Positions 8,528 to 17,223 are shown, counted from the stretch's first letter. The stretch is 64,000 bases of DNA from an uncultured Bradyrhizobium sp. (GCF_936928535.1 NZ_CAKZHY010000092.1:99029-163028), one strand, 5' to 3'. Made by a program: numbers and translations. The notes: generated by a model not told the origin, from the sequence alone.

Positions 8528-10354
8528 ATGCGCCAGACCCCCGACATCACCGGCGGCCTCCCGCGTCCTCGCGGCAAGCCCGGAGATTTTACCGCCGACC
8601 GCCGCGTGCTGGTCCTGATCGGCATGGCGCTGCTGGTCGGCAGCATCAGTGCAGGCGCCGCTTGGGTGCTGCTGAAGCTGATCGCGCTGGTGACCAATCT
8701 GGTCTGGTTCGGCCATGTTAGCACCGAAAACGTCTCGCTGGCCAATGCCCATCCGGGACTCTGGATGGTGCTCGCGCCTGCGCTCGGCGGGCTCGTGATC
8801 GGGTTGATGGCGCGGTTCGGCTCGGAGAAGATCCGCGGCCACGGCATTCCTGAAGCGATCGAGGCGATCCTGATCGGCGGCAGCCGGATGCAGCCGAAGG
8901 TCGCGATCCTGAAGCCGCTGTCATCGGCAGTGTCGATCGGAAGCGGCGGCCCGTTTGGCGCCGAGGGACCGATCATCATGACGGGCGGCGCGATCGGATC
9001 GATCTTCGCCCAGTGCTTCCATCTCACTGCGGCCGAACGCAAGACGTTGCTGGTCGCGGGCGCGGCCGCCGGCATGACGGCGATCTTCGGTACGCCGATC
9101 GCAGCGGTGCTGCTCGCGGTCGAATTGCTGCTGTTCGAATGGAAACCACGCAGCTTTCTGCCCGTGGTGACGGGGGCCGTGATCTCGGCGGCGTGGCGTC
9201 CGTTGCTGTTCGGGACGGGGCCGTTGTTTCCGTTCGCGGAGCACCCGAACCTGCCGTGGTGGGGCCTCGCTGCAGCCATTGCCGTCGGCATCGTTGCCGG
9301 CCTGCAATCCGGGTTGATGACGCGGCTGCTCTACGCGATCGAGGATCTATTCGATCATCTGCCAATTCACTGGATGTGGTGGCCGATGCTCGGCGGCCTC
9401 GTCGTCGGTCTTGGCGGGCTGATCGACCCGCGCGCTCTCGGCGTCGGCTATGATGTCATCGCGGATCTGTTGTCCGGCCACATGGTGCGCGACGAGGCGA
9501 TGCGGCTGTTGCTGGTGAAGTCGGTGATCTGGGTGGTCGCGCTCAGCTCGGGCACGTCGGGCGGCGTGTTGGCGCCGCTGCTCATTCTCGGCGGCACCGC
9601 CGGCTGGATGGAGGGACTGATGCTGCCCGGTGGCACTTCGTTCTGGGCGCTGATTGGCATGGCCGCGATGATGGGCGGCACGATGCGCTCGCCGCTGACG
9701 GGCGTGATGTTCGCGATCGAGCTGACCGGCAATATCGACATGCTGCTGCCATTGCTGGCCGCGACCGGCGCGGCGCACGCCGTCACCGTGCTGCTGCTCA
9801 AGCGTTCGATCCTGACCGAGAAGATCGCGCGCCGCGGTCAGCACATCACTCGCGAATACGCGATCGATCCGTTCGAGCTGATGCGCACGATCGATGTCAT
9901 GGTCACCGACGTCGACACGCTGCCGGTCGACATGTCCGTCGATGCAGCGGTCGCGTTTTTCACCTCGGACCAGCGCCGTCATAAATCCTATCCCGTCGTA
10001 GCCAGGGACGGACGGCTTAGCGGCATGGTGACTCGCGCCGACGTGCTGCGCTGGCGCACCGAGGGCGATCATCAGGCGGCGACGCTCGACGACGTCGTGT
10101 CGGACACGTCCAGCGTGGTGGCGCATCCCGATGACGTGCTGGGGCGGGTCGCCGACCTCATGGTTGCCTCCGATCTCGGCAGGCTGCCGGTGGTCGATCG
10201 CGCCAGCCAGCGCGTGGTCGGCCTCGTCGCTCGCAAGGATTTGCTGCGAATTCGCGCGGTCGTGAACGCGCAAGAGGAGGACCGCAACGCATATTTCCTG
10301 CGCGAAAAGGCGCTTGTGCCGGAGGCGCGGATCGCGGAAGGTCAGCCCCTCTAA
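8528..10354 (+). CDS. ClC-family chloride channel/transporter with two CBS domains
   Basis: A 608-residue membrane protein. The ClC core shows GHGIP, GAEGP (the gating Glu) and the SSGTSGGVLAP region; about ten hydrophobic segments precede two C-terminal CBS domains (about 450-505 and 515-580), which usually sense adenine nucleotides. Compared with E. coli ClcA, the internal proton glutamate (second E of IIEE) reads L in AVELLL, and the central Tyr position in SIYTEK-type relatives reads SILTEK. That suggests passive chloride conduction or altered coupling, by inference. It is preceded by the palindrome at 8471-8491. Confidence 0.88.
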   Translation: MRQTPDITGGLPRPRGKPGDFTADRRVLVLIGMALLVGSISAGAAWVLLKLIALVTNLVWFGHVSTENVSLANAHPGLWMVLAPALGGLVIGLMARFGSEKIRGHGIPEAIEAILIGGSRMQPKVAILKPLSSAVSIGSGGPFGAEGPIIMTGGAIGSIFAQCFHLTAAERKTLLVAGAAAGMTAIFGTPIAAVLLAVELLLFEWKPRSFLPVVTGAVISAAWRPLLFGTGPLFPFAEHPNLPWWGLAAAIAVGIVAGLQSGLMTRLLYAIEDLFDHLPIHWMWWPMLGGLVVGLGGLIDPRALGVGYDVIADLLSGHMVRDEAMRLLLVKSVIWVVALSSGTSGGVLAPLLILGGTAGWMEGLMLPGGTSFWALIGMAAMMGGTMRSPLTGVMFAIELTGNIDMLLPLLAATGAAHAVTVLLLKRSILTEKIARRGQHITREYAIDPFELMRTIDVMVTDVDTLPVDMSVDAAVAFFTSDQRRHKSYPVVARDGRLSGMVTRADVLRWRTEGDHQAATLDDVVSDTSSVVAHPDDVLGRVADLMVASDLGRLPVVDRASQRVVGLVARKDLLRIRAVVNAQEEDRNAYFLREKALVPEARIAEGQPL

Positions 10355-10378
10355 ACTCCAGCACCGACAGGAATGAGC

Positions 10379-10726
10379 ATGACCCGCGTTCGTTGTGTTA
10401 CCGAGATGGGGATGGGCGTCGACGTTCACGGCAGGGACGCCACCAAGGCGGCGAAGCGCGCCGTGTCGGATGCCATCAGGCATTCGAGCCTCGGTTTCTT
10501 CCGGATGATCGGCAAGACCGCGAACGACATGTTCGTCGATATCACCATCGGTGTGCCCAATCCCGAAGCCGTCGACAAGGAGGCAGTCGCCAAGGAGCTT
10601 CCTTACGGCACCGTGACCGTTACCGCGGTCAAGGGCGGGCTGGAGATTCCCTCGGCCACGGAAGTGGCCAACGATCCCATCCTCATCGCCAACGCCGCCG
10701 TCATCGTCAGCTTCGACAAGGACTGA
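10379..10726 (+). CDS. Lin0512 family protein
   Basis: A 115-residue protein beginning MTRVRCVTEMGMGVDVHGRD. GMGxDxHG near the start and IGVPNPEAVD later are family features of the small Lin0512 group, whose function is unknown; the fold is probably a cyclic assembly of alpha/beta subunits. I chose the ATG at 10379 because AGGA sits 6 bases upstream; an ATG 6 bases earlier leaves no spacing. It follows the ClC gene by 24 bases and precedes the acetyltransferase gene by 4, so the three are likely co-transcribed. Confidence 0.7.
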   Translation: MTRVRCVTEMGMGVDVHGRDATKAAKRAVSDAIRHSSLGFFRMIGKTANDMFVDITIGVPNPEAVDKEAVAKELPYGTVTVTAVKGGLEIPSATEVANDPILIANAAVIVSFDKD

Positions 10727-10730
10727 GCCG

Positions 10731-11423
10731 GTGTCCGACAGCGATGAGGCATTATTGGATCGTCCGATCTGGAGCGCGCTGACGACGAGCCAAAAACATC
10801 TGGCCGAGGGCGGCCCGCGGGCGCTGCGCTATCCCGCGGACATGACCCCGTTCGCCGACATGATCGACATGTCCGCGGACAGTTTCGCCGCGCTCGGCGA
10901 TCTCATGGCGCCCTCGCAGGTTGTCGCGCTGTTTACGCCTGATGCGGTCGACGTTCCCGCCGGCTTCAAGGTGGTGCTGGCCGAGAGCGGCGACCAGATG
11001 ATCGGGTCACCCGCCGACAGCCCGTTGGGCGACGCGGAGATTGTCACGCTCGGCGAGGCCGACGTATCAGCAATGACAGCGCTGACGACGCTGACCAAGC
11101 CCGGACCGTTCGCCGCGCGGACGCACGAGCTCGGCACGTTCCTCGGCATTCGCGCCGGTGGCGAATTGGTCGCGATGACGGGCGAGCGGATGAAGCCGGG
11201 CAAGTTCGTCGAGATGACGGCGGTCTGCGTCCACCCCGATTACCGCGGGCGTGGCTACGCGCAGGCGCTGCTCGCGGCCGTCGCGCGCCGGATCGAGGCG
11301 CGCGGCGAAATTCCGTTCCTGCACGTGTTTTCGAACAACACTTCGGCAATCGCGCTGTACCAGCGACAGGGCATGCGCATCCGCCGCCGCCTGCATGTGA
11401 CGGCGTTCATGAAGCGGGCGTAG
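10731..11423 (+). CDS. GNAT-family N-acetyltransferase
   Basis: A 230-residue protein with a C-terminal GNAT domain: the acetyl-CoA pyrophosphate loop is in HPDYRGRGYAQALL (about 165-178), followed by PFLHVFSNNTSAIALYQRQG, the classic motif B end. The N-terminal half has an unusual, less conserved sequence as in FR47-like acetyltransferases. It starts at GTG 10731, 4 bases after the Lin0512 stop. The acceptor substrate is unknown. Confidence 0.82.
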   Translation: MSDSDEALLDRPIWSALTTSQKHLAEGGPRALRYPADMTPFADMIDMSADSFAALGDLMAPSQVVALFTPDAVDVPAGFKVVLAESGDQMIGSPADSPLGDAEIVTLGEADVSAMTALTTLTKPGPFAARTHELGTFLGIRAGGELVAMTGERMKPGKFVEMTAVCVHPDYRGRGYAQALLAAVARRIEARGEIPFLHVFSNNTSAIALYQRQGMRIRRRLHVTAFMKRA

Positions 11424-11496
11424 GCGTCCGCAGGGAAGGCCCTTCATTTCTGGCGAAAGCGCGCTATATCCATCCCCACCATAATGGGGGGAACGC

Positions 11497-12681
11497 ATGG
11501 ACGCCAGGACACCAGATTTTTCCGCCGTACGGACGGCGATGCAGCGCTACGTCGATCAGGAGATCATCCCTGGCGTGTCCTGGGCGGTGCTGCGCGGGGG
11601 CGAGGTGGTCGATCAGCAATGCGTCGGCTTTGCCGATCGCGAGGCGAAGACGGCGCTCCGGCCCGACCATATTTTCCGCGCGTTCTCCAACACCAAGATC
11701 TTCGTCACCTGCGCGATCATGTTGCTGGTCGAGGAAGGCCGCATCGGACTCGATGACGCGATCGAGAAATACCTGCCGCAACTCGGCAATCGCAAGGTGC
11801 TGAAGCAGGGCGCCTCGAGCCTTGCCGACGTCGAGCCGGCGAAAAGCTCGATCACGATCCGCCACCTTCTGACCCACACTTCCGGTTTGAGTTACGGCAT
11901 CTTCGATCCCGGCACGGTGCTGTTCAAAGGTTACAACGACGCACGCGTGCTCAATCCGCTGACGCCGCTGACCGACATGATCGACAAGCTCGCCGACCTG
12001 CCGCTGTCCTATCATCCCGGCACGAACTGGGAGTATTCCGTGGCAACAGACGTGCTCGGCCGCGTGATCGAAATCGTCTCGGGCAAGCCTCTCGATGTCG
12101 TCTTGAAGACGCGCATCTTCGATCCGCTCGGCATGACCGACACCGGCTTCTTCGTGCCTGAAGCACAACAGGGCAGGCTGGTCGCGCACTACACCGGTGC
12201 CGACGTGCTCGATCCGATGAAGCCCGGCCTCACGCGCGCGGACAATCTGCCTTTTCCGCAGGCGTATCGACATCCGTTCCCACGCCTGTCGGGCGGCGGC
12301 GGGCTGGTCTCGACCCTGCCTGACATGCTGGCCCTGGTGAAGGCGCTGCGGCCCGGGCCGGACGCGCTGCTCAAGCCGGAGACGCTGCGGCAGATGATGG
12401 TCAACCAGCTGCCTGATGGCCAGACCATCCGCTTCGCCAATCTCGGGCCGATGCCTGGCAAGGGCTTTGGCCTTGGCGGCGCGGTGACTTTTGCGCCGAC
12501 GCAGTTCGATCCGCCCAATTCCACCGGTGAATTCCAGTGGGGCGGGCTCGCCGGGACGCATTGGTGGATCTGCCCCGGGGCCAATACATCGGGCGTGCTG
12601 ATGGCGCAGCGCCATCTGGGCTTCTGGAATCCGTTCTTCTTCGAGTTCAAGCGCCTGGCCTACCAGGCCGTCGGAGGCTAA
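11497..12681 (+). CDS. Serine hydrolase, beta-lactamase/esterase (class C-like) family
   Basis: A 394-residue penicillin-binding-fold enzyme. The active-site SxxK is S64-N-T-K67 in FRAFSNTKIF; the second motif is Y-S-V in WEYSVATDVLGR; HLLTHTSGLSYG is the usual mid-protein landmark. No signal peptide is apparent, so it is more likely a cytoplasmic esterase or peptidase (EstB-like) than a secreted beta-lactamase. The ATG at 11497 follows a GGGGGGAA stretch. It is a stand-alone gene. Confidence 0.82.
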   Translation: MDARTPDFSAVRTAMQRYVDQEIIPGVSWAVLRGGEVVDQQCVGFADREAKTALRPDHIFRAFSNTKIFVTCAIMLLVEEGRIGLDDAIEKYLPQLGNRKVLKQGASSLADVEPAKSSITIRHLLTHTSGLSYGIFDPGTVLFKGYNDARVLNPLTPLTDMIDKLADLPLSYHPGTNWEYSVATDVLGRVIEIVSGKPLDVVLKTRIFDPLGMTDTGFFVPEAQQGRLVAHYTGADVLDPMKPGLTRADNLPFPQAYRHPFPRLSGGGGLVSTLPDMLALVKALRPGPDALLKPETLRQMMVNQLPDGQTIRFANLGPMPGKGFGLGGAVTFAPTQFDPPNSTGEFQWGGLAGTHWWICPGANTSGVLMAQRHLGFWNPFFFEFKRLAYQAVGG

Positions 12682-12776
12682 CCGCAAAAAAATTGCGAAC
12701 CTGCGCGAATCCTTTTCGGCCATCGCGCCCTCCTTGTGGTCGAGGCAATCCGCCTCGGCTCATTTGGGAGGATGTC

Positions 12777-12986
12777 ATGGCAATTTACAGGAAGAACATT
12801 GGTGGCCTGCATCAGGCGGTGCGGGTCGCCGCAGGGATCGCAGCGGCGGTCGCGGCCTTCGCCTATCTCACGGGCGCGACGGCTTGGCTGGTCGCGCTCG
12901 GCGGCGCCGGCTTCGCGCTGACCGGCTTCGTCGGCTATTGTCCGATGTGCGCGATCGCGGGCATCGGCAGGGGAGGCGTGTCGTGA
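12777..12986 (+). CDS. DUF2892 (YgaP-type transmembrane) small inner membrane protein
   Basis: A 69-residue protein with two hydrophobic helices (about 15-33 and 36-52) beginning MAIYRKNIGGLHQAVRV, the usual DUF2892 start. The conserved GYCP turn here reads GYCPMC, giving a CxxC pair at the end of helix 2 where relatives usually have a single Cys; a redox or metal role is possible. A strong GGGAGGA precedes the ATG. Its stop overlaps the GTG of the sigma-factor gene (GTGA), so the two are translationally coupled. Confidence 0.8.
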   Translation: MAIYRKNIGGLHQAVRVAAGIAAAVAAFAYLTGATAWLVALGGAGFALTGFVGYCPMCAIAGIGRGGVS

Positions 12987-13504
12987 GTGCGGCGGCGATC
13001 TCGCCCAAACTGTTCGAAGCTGCGCGGCTCGGCGATCCCGAGGCCATTGCGCGGTTGCTCGAAACGGCGCAGCCGGACATCCGCCGCTACGCCCGTGCGA
13101 CATGCCGGAGTTCGGCGGATGCCGAGGATGCCGCGCAGGAAGCGCTGTGGATCCTGTTCCGGCATGTCGGCACGATCCGCTCGTTCCTCGCCATTTCGGC
13201 CTGGCTGTTCAGCGTGGTCCGCCGCGAATGTCTGCGGCTCGCGCGCAAGTCTGGCCTGATGCCATCGATCGATGAAAGCGATACGGAAGCGGGGCTGCTG
13301 TCACGGCCCGAGGCCGATTTGCGGCTCGACGTCGCCTCGGCGTTCGAGGCGTTGCCGGTGCATTACCGCGATGTCGTGCTGATGCGCGATATCAAGGAAA
13401 TGACCATCGACGAGATTGCCGATGCCCTTGGCGCGTCAAGGCAGGCCGTGAAGGCGCGACTGCATCGCGCCCGTTCGCTGATGCGCGAATATCTGACGAG
13501 ATGA
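12983..13504 (+). CDS. ECF-type RNA polymerase sigma factor
   Basis: A 173-residue sigma-70 family protein with sigma-2 (DAEDAAQEALWILFRHV) and sigma-4 (VHYRDVVLMRDIKEMTIDEI, then the helix ALGASRQAVKARLHRARSLM) regions and nothing beyond, so it lacks the C-terminal SnoaL-like extension of ECF41-type factors. The GTG start overlaps the DUF2892 stop; a CMD gene follows 3 bases after its stop. No anti-sigma gene is adjacent. The small Cys-bearing membrane protein upstream is the only candidate partner, which is inference. Confidence 0.85.
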   Translation: MSAAAISPKLFEAARLGDPEAIARLLETAQPDIRRYARATCRSSADAEDAAQEALWILFRHVGTIRSFLAISAWLFSVVRRECLRLARKSGLMPSIDESDTEAGLLSRPEADLRLDVASAFEALPVHYRDVVLMRDIKEMTIDEIADALGASRQAVKARLHRARSLMREYLTR

Positions 13505-13507
13505 GAC

Positions 13508-13849
13508 ATGACTAGATATCAAACCCCTGACGACCTGAAATCAATTCCGGCCTTCGTGGCGCTGGCCCCGGTGGAGGCCAACGCGTTCCTTGCGTTCAAC
13601 CACGCGGTCGAGCGCAAGGACGGGCTGATCCCGCCAAAATACCGCGAGCTGATCTCGCTCGCCGTCGCGCTCACCACGCAATGCGCCTATTGCCTCGACG
13701 TCCATACGGCGCAGGCGGCGAAAGCCGGCGCAACGCGCAAGGAGGTCGCGGAAGTCGCACTGATCGCGGCCGCAGTGCGCGCCGGCGGCACGCTCGGCCA
13801 TGCGCTGCTGGCGCAGCGGTTGTTCGAGCAGCATAAGGAGGCTGGATGA
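13508..13849 (+). CDS. AhpD-like / carboxymuconolactone decarboxylase family protein
   Basis: A 113-residue single CMD domain with C59-A-Y-C62 followed by H66, the peroxidase active-site pattern of AhpD. Such proteins reduce hydroperoxides using lipoyl or thiol partners. It lies 3 bases after the ECF sigma gene and completes the DUF2892-sigma-CMD operon, which makes an oxidative-stress output plausible. Family size is normal. Confidence 0.82.
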   Translation: MTRYQTPDDLKSIPAFVALAPVEANAFLAFNHAVERKDGLIPPKYRELISLAVALTTQCAYCLDVHTAQAAKAGATRKEVAEVALIAAAVRAGGTLGHALLAQRLFEQHKEAG

Positions 13850-13880
13850 GCCAGCGTTGGTTGAAGGCTGAGCCGCATAC

Positions 13881-14546
13881 GTGAAAACCTATCTCGGTCT
13901 CGATGGATTTCGTTTCGGCTGGGTTGCCGCGTGGATCGATGATCTCGGCGGGCACGGCTTCGACTACTCGCCGGGCCTCACGCGACTGCTCGCGATGCCG
14001 CATGCGCGTGCGATGATCGACATGCCGATCGGGTTGAAGCCGAACGGCTATCGAACGTGCGACTTGCGTGCGCGCGAGCTCATCGGCCCCGCCGTGTTTC
14101 TCGGCGCGCGCCGCGACCTCTGGACATTTCCCAACATGGCTGCGGCCAACAGGCATTACTGGGAGCACGAAGGTAAGGGGAGGGGCGTCTCAGCACAGCT
14201 CTGGAACATCAGAGACAAGATCAAAGACGTCGACGAGATCATGACGCCGGAGCGGCAGGCCACAGTCGGCGAGGCGCATCCGGAATTGATCTTTTGGGAT
14301 CTCGCTGGGCGAGCCCGGCTCGCCACGAAGACATCGGCGGAAGGGTGCGAGCAGCGCATTGCGCTGCTGGTGCAGCGCGGCTTCGCGCGCTTGCCGAAAT
14401 GGTTGACGCAGCGCCATGGCACCGGCATAGGCCGCGACGATCTCATTGACGCCTGCGCCTGCGCAGCTGCGGCGCGCGACAGCACGGAACGCGTCGGCGG
14501 CGATGAGATCGATCCGCGCGGTTTGCGCATGGAGATCAACTACTGA
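13881..14546 (+). CDS. DUF429 domain protein
   Basis: A 221-residue protein starting with GTG at 13881. The opening LGLDGFRFGWVAAWID and the IDMPIGL segment near residue 47, with a later TVGEAHPELIFW, are DUF429 landmarks; the family has an RNase-H-like fold with conserved acidic residues (D8, D46) and a predicted nuclease or nucleotide-binding role that is unproven. It sits 31 bases after the CMD gene on the same strand. Confidence 0.7.
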   Translation: MKTYLGLDGFRFGWVAAWIDDLGGHGFDYSPGLTRLLAMPHARAMIDMPIGLKPNGYRTCDLRARELIGPAVFLGARRDLWTFPNMAAANRHYWEHEGKGRGVSAQLWNIRDKIKDVDEIMTPERQATVGEAHPELIFWDLAGRARLATKTSAEGCEQRIALLVQRGFARLPKWLTQRHGTGIGRDDLIDACACAAAARDSTERVGGDEIDPRGLRMEINY

Positions 14547-14661
14547 CGTGGCCAGCGGTTCAAGCATTCGGGAAAAACAGGCAAATTATTTGAGGTGTAC
14601 AGGAACTGGCGATGGCCGGTCTGCGTTCCCCGTGCGAACCGAATTGAGAGAAGCTCGCGCG

Positions 14662-14805
14662 ATGAATGATGCCAGTCAGTTCGCGACCGCCATGCTCACG
14701 CTCGTTTTCATCGGAGCATTGCTCGTCACCGGGCAGCTTTTCATCGAGCAGCGCGCCCAACGCGATGCGGTCTACGCGACCAGTCATCTACTGCGGCCCT
14801 TGTGA
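14662..14805 (+). CDS. Possible small membrane protein (47 aa)
   Basis: A 47-codon reading frame from ATG 14662 with one hydrophobic segment (MLTLVFIGALLVTGQLF) and charged flanks. GAGAGAAG lies about 8 bases upstream. It fills part of the gap between the DUF429 and glutathione-transferase genes. No homology is recognised, and it could be spurious. Confidence 0.4.
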   Translation: MNDASQFATAMLTLVFIGALLVTGQLFIEQRAQRDAVYATSHLLRPL

Positions 14806-14910
14806 TCCGGGAATCCTTCGACAGATATCGGTGTGACGACGACCCGGGCTTGCGCCATCTCCCGGCTCGCCTAGATTAACCGGAATCTCACGCAAGCGTC
14901 CGGGGTTCCG

Positions 14911-15615
14911 ATGTCTGATTTGTCCGCCTTTCCGATTACCAAGCGTTGGCCCGCCCAGCATCCCGAATTGCTTCAGCTCTATTCGCTGCCGACGCCGAAT
15001 GGCGTCAAGGTCTCGATCATGCTGGAGGAGATCGGGCTGCCTTACGAGGTCCATCTCGTCGATTTCGGCAAGGACGACCAGAAGACGCCGGAATTCCTCT
15101 CGCTCAATCCGAACGGCAAGATCCCGGCGATCCTCGATCCCAACGGTCCCGGCGGCAAGCCGCTGCCGCTGTTCGAGTCCGGTGCGATCCTGCAATATCT
15201 GGCCGAGAAGACCGGCAAGCTGCTGCCGCAGGATGCCGCGCGGCGCTATCAGACCCTCCAGTGGCTGCACTTCCAGATGGGCGGCATCGGGCCGATGTTC
15301 GGCCAGGTCGGTTTCTTCCACAAATTCGCCGGCAAGGATTTTGAGGACAAGCGACCGCGGGACCGCTACGTGAGCGAGTCCAAGCGCCTGCTCGGCGTGA
15401 TGGAGGCGCATCTTTCCGGCCGGCAATGTTTCATGGATGACGATTTCACCATCGCCGATGTCTCGATGCTCGGCTGGGTGCGCAATCTCATCGGCTTCTA
15501 CGGTGCTGGCGATCTCGTTGAGTTCAGCCAGTTCAAGTCGGTCGGTGCCTGGCTCGAGCGTGGGCTGGCGCGTCCGGCCGTACAGCGCGGCTTGAACATT
15601 CCGAAGCGACCCTGA
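14911..15615 (+). CDS. Glutathione S-transferase, YfcG/YghU-like disulfide-bond oxidoreductase
   Basis: A 234-residue glutathione transferase of the Nu-like group. The thioredoxin-fold N-terminal domain has LYSLPTPNGVKVSIMLEE, where the TPN turn takes the place of a catalytic Ser/Cys and binds glutathione disulfide in YfcG; NPNGKIPAI and FESGAILQYLAEK complete the glutathione site. The C-terminal helical domain follows. Likely reaction: glutathione-dependent disulfide reduction in the cytoplasm. It is monocistronic and convergent with the TauE gene, which ends 2 bases downstream. Confidence 0.85.
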   Translation: MSDLSAFPITKRWPAQHPELLQLYSLPTPNGVKVSIMLEEIGLPYEVHLVDFGKDDQKTPEFLSLNPNGKIPAILDPNGPGGKPLPLFESGAILQYLAEKTGKLLPQDAARRYQTLQWLHFQMGGIGPMFGQVGFFHKFAGKDFEDKRPRDRYVSESKRLLGVMEAHLSGRQCFMDDDFTIADVSMLGWVRNLIGFYGAGDLVEFSQFKSVGAWLERGLARPAVQRGLNIPKRP

Positions 15616-15617
15616 AT

Positions 15618-16400
15618 CTAGGGCAGCGCCTTGTAGGTCATGTAGAGCGCCATCAGGGCGACGAGGGCGATCATGCTCCGGCGCAGCACCGCCTTGCTGA
15701 CGCTGTTGGCGGCGCGGGCGCCGAGATCGGTCCCGACCCAGAGGCCGGCGACAATTCCGATGATCGCCGGCCAGCCGACCATAAGGCTCTTGCTCCAGTA
15801 GATCCAGGCTGCCGGAATGTTGGTTGGAACGACCGAGAAGATCAGGCTGACGAGTTGCGCCTGATGCTGCGGCACGCGCAAGCCGGCGACGAGGCCGACG
15901 GTGATCGCAAGCCCGCCACCGATGCCCATGAAGCCGGAGGAGAAGCCGGCAAGTACGCCGATGAGGAGCAGGGGGAGCCAGGGCAGGCGATCCTGATTAT
16001 CAGTGTCGCTGCCGCTGTCCTTGCGGTCGCGACGCAGGATCAGCAGAGCGATCAGCGCGGCGAGATAGGCGACATAGGTCCATTGCAGGACCGCGTCGGA
16101 GACGGCCGTCGCGGCATAACCGCCGCCCGCGCCTCCGATCAGGAATCCGATGCCGATCCAGAAGATCCATGGCCACGGGCTGCGATTGCCACTCTCCCAA
16201 TAGCGGCGCACGCCGGCGAGGCCCGTTGGCGGTATCTGCGTGATCAGCGACGTGCCCTGGGCGACGTGCTGCTCGGCGCCGAGCAGCAGCACACTGAAGA
16301 TGACGAGGCCGCCGCCGGGACTCGTGCCGCTGAAGCCCGAAGCCACCCCCGCGACAAGGCCGACACCGCCACCGGCGAAAAGCTCGTGAATCCAGGACAT
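15618..16400 (-). CDS. TSUP (TauE/SafE) family membrane transporter
   Basis: A 260-residue protein with about eight membrane segments and the duplicated Gly-rich helices of the family: GGVGLVAGVASGFSGTSPGG near the start and GVLAGFSSGFMGIGGGLAIT in the second half. TSUP proteins export or import sulfite, sulfonates or other organic anions; the substrate here is unknown. It begins 3 bases after the TetR gene and is therefore almost certainly controlled by it. Confidence 0.85.
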   Translation of the reverse strand: MSWIHELFAGGGVGLVAGVASGFSGTSPGGGLVIFSVLLLGAEQHVAQGTSLITQIPPTGLAGVRRYWESGNRSPWPWIFWIGIGFLIGGAGGGYAATAVSDAVLQWTYVAYLAALIALLILRRDRKDSGSDTDNQDRLPWLPLLLIGVLAGFSSGFMGIGGGLAITVGLVAGLRVPQHQAQLVSLIFSVVPTNIPAAWIYWSKSLMVGWPAIIGIVAGLWVGTDLGARAANSVSKAVLRRSMIALVALMALYMTYKALP

Positions 16401-16403
16401 CGT

Positions 16404-17036
16404 TTACGCCCTGGTTCGCCGCTTCACATCGGGCGTGGTCGTGCGGAAGCCGTCGATCACGGTGGTGACGGTCGCCATGCAGGCTGCGACGTCAAAATCC
16501 TCGCCCCAGCATCTTTGCAGCACGAAGCCCTGGAAGATCGCGATCAGCACGCGGGCAATCGCATCGGCGCCGATGTCGCGCTTGATCAGGCCGTCGTGCT
16601 GGCCGCGTTCGACCAGCGCCACGATCAACGCCCGCGGCATGTCGATTCCCTCGACAACGCTGCTGCGAACGCGGCGGTTGCGCAGCGCCTCGGCCCAGCC
16701 ATGGATGCCGACGCGGCGCCGTGCTTCGCCGGCGGGATCGGTGAGCCATTGCGCGTAGACGTTCACCAGTGCGTGCAGTCCGGCGATCGGATCGCCGGAT
16801 CCTTGCGCGACCGAATTGAGGATGGTCTCGCGGCGATGTCGGTCGTCGGCGAGGGCCTCGATCAGATCGTCCTTGCTCTGGAAGTAGAGATAGACGGCGC
16901 CATGGCTCAACCGCGACCGCTTCACGATGTCGGCCATGCCGGTCTGGTGAAATCCGTCCTCGGAGAAGCAGGCCAGTGCCGCTTCGAGGATCTGCTGTCG
17001 TCGGTCCTCACGCTTTTTGTCGCTGATCTTGGGCAT
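16404..17036 (-). CDS. TetR/AcrR-family transcriptional regulator
   Basis: A 210-residue regulator with the N-terminal helix-turn-helix RQQILEAALACFSEDGFHQT, then MADIVKRSRLSHGAVYLYFQ and the usual SKDDLI boundary. The C-terminal ligand domain is unassigned. It heads a two-gene operon with the TSUP transporter and has three related operator-like sequences in its promoter (17056-17135), indicating autoregulation. Confidence 0.87.
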   Translation of the reverse strand: MPKISDKKREDRRQQILEAALACFSEDGFHQTGMADIVKRSRLSHGAVYLYFQSKDDLIEALADDRHRRETILNSVAQGSGDPIAGLHALVNVYAQWLTDPAGEARRRVGIHGWAEALRNRRVRSSVVEGIDMPRALIVALVERGQHDGLIKRDIGADAIARVLIAIFQGFVLQRCWGEDFDVAACMATVTTVIDGFRTTTPDVKRRTRA

Positions 17037-17055
17037 CCGTCCCGTCCATAAATAG

Positions 17056-17135
17056 CTGACAGATCGTTCGTTTTGGGAAAAGCCGGGATCAGTCAGAACA
17101 GGGCCTGATCCATATAAAAAACGATCAGTCAGTCA
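17056..17135. promoter_or_regulatory. Repeated CTGACTGATC-type sites upstream of tetR-tauE
   Basis: Three copies of a 10-mer: CTGACAGATC at 17056-17065 (one mismatch) and its complement GATCAGTCAG at 17087-17096 and 17123-17132, the last two 36 bases apart. The outer copies extend to GATCGTT(CG)TTTT facing inward. They cover the promoter of the minus-strand TetR gene (start 17036), fitting TetR-type operators. Binding is inferred. Confidence 0.5.
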
Positions 17136-17223
17136 TTTATATTGGCGGAGGGGATCCAGGTCAAGCCTTGGAGAGCTGGGCCTTAAGGCATGAGGCGATG
17201 GCGACCTACGAAGGCGTTGCGGT

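Noticed and set aside
12983..13504. Assignment of the sigma factor to group ECF41
   Set aside because: ECF41 proteins carry a long C-terminal SnoaL-like extension; this 173-residue protein ends at sigma-4, although a CMD gene is adjacent.
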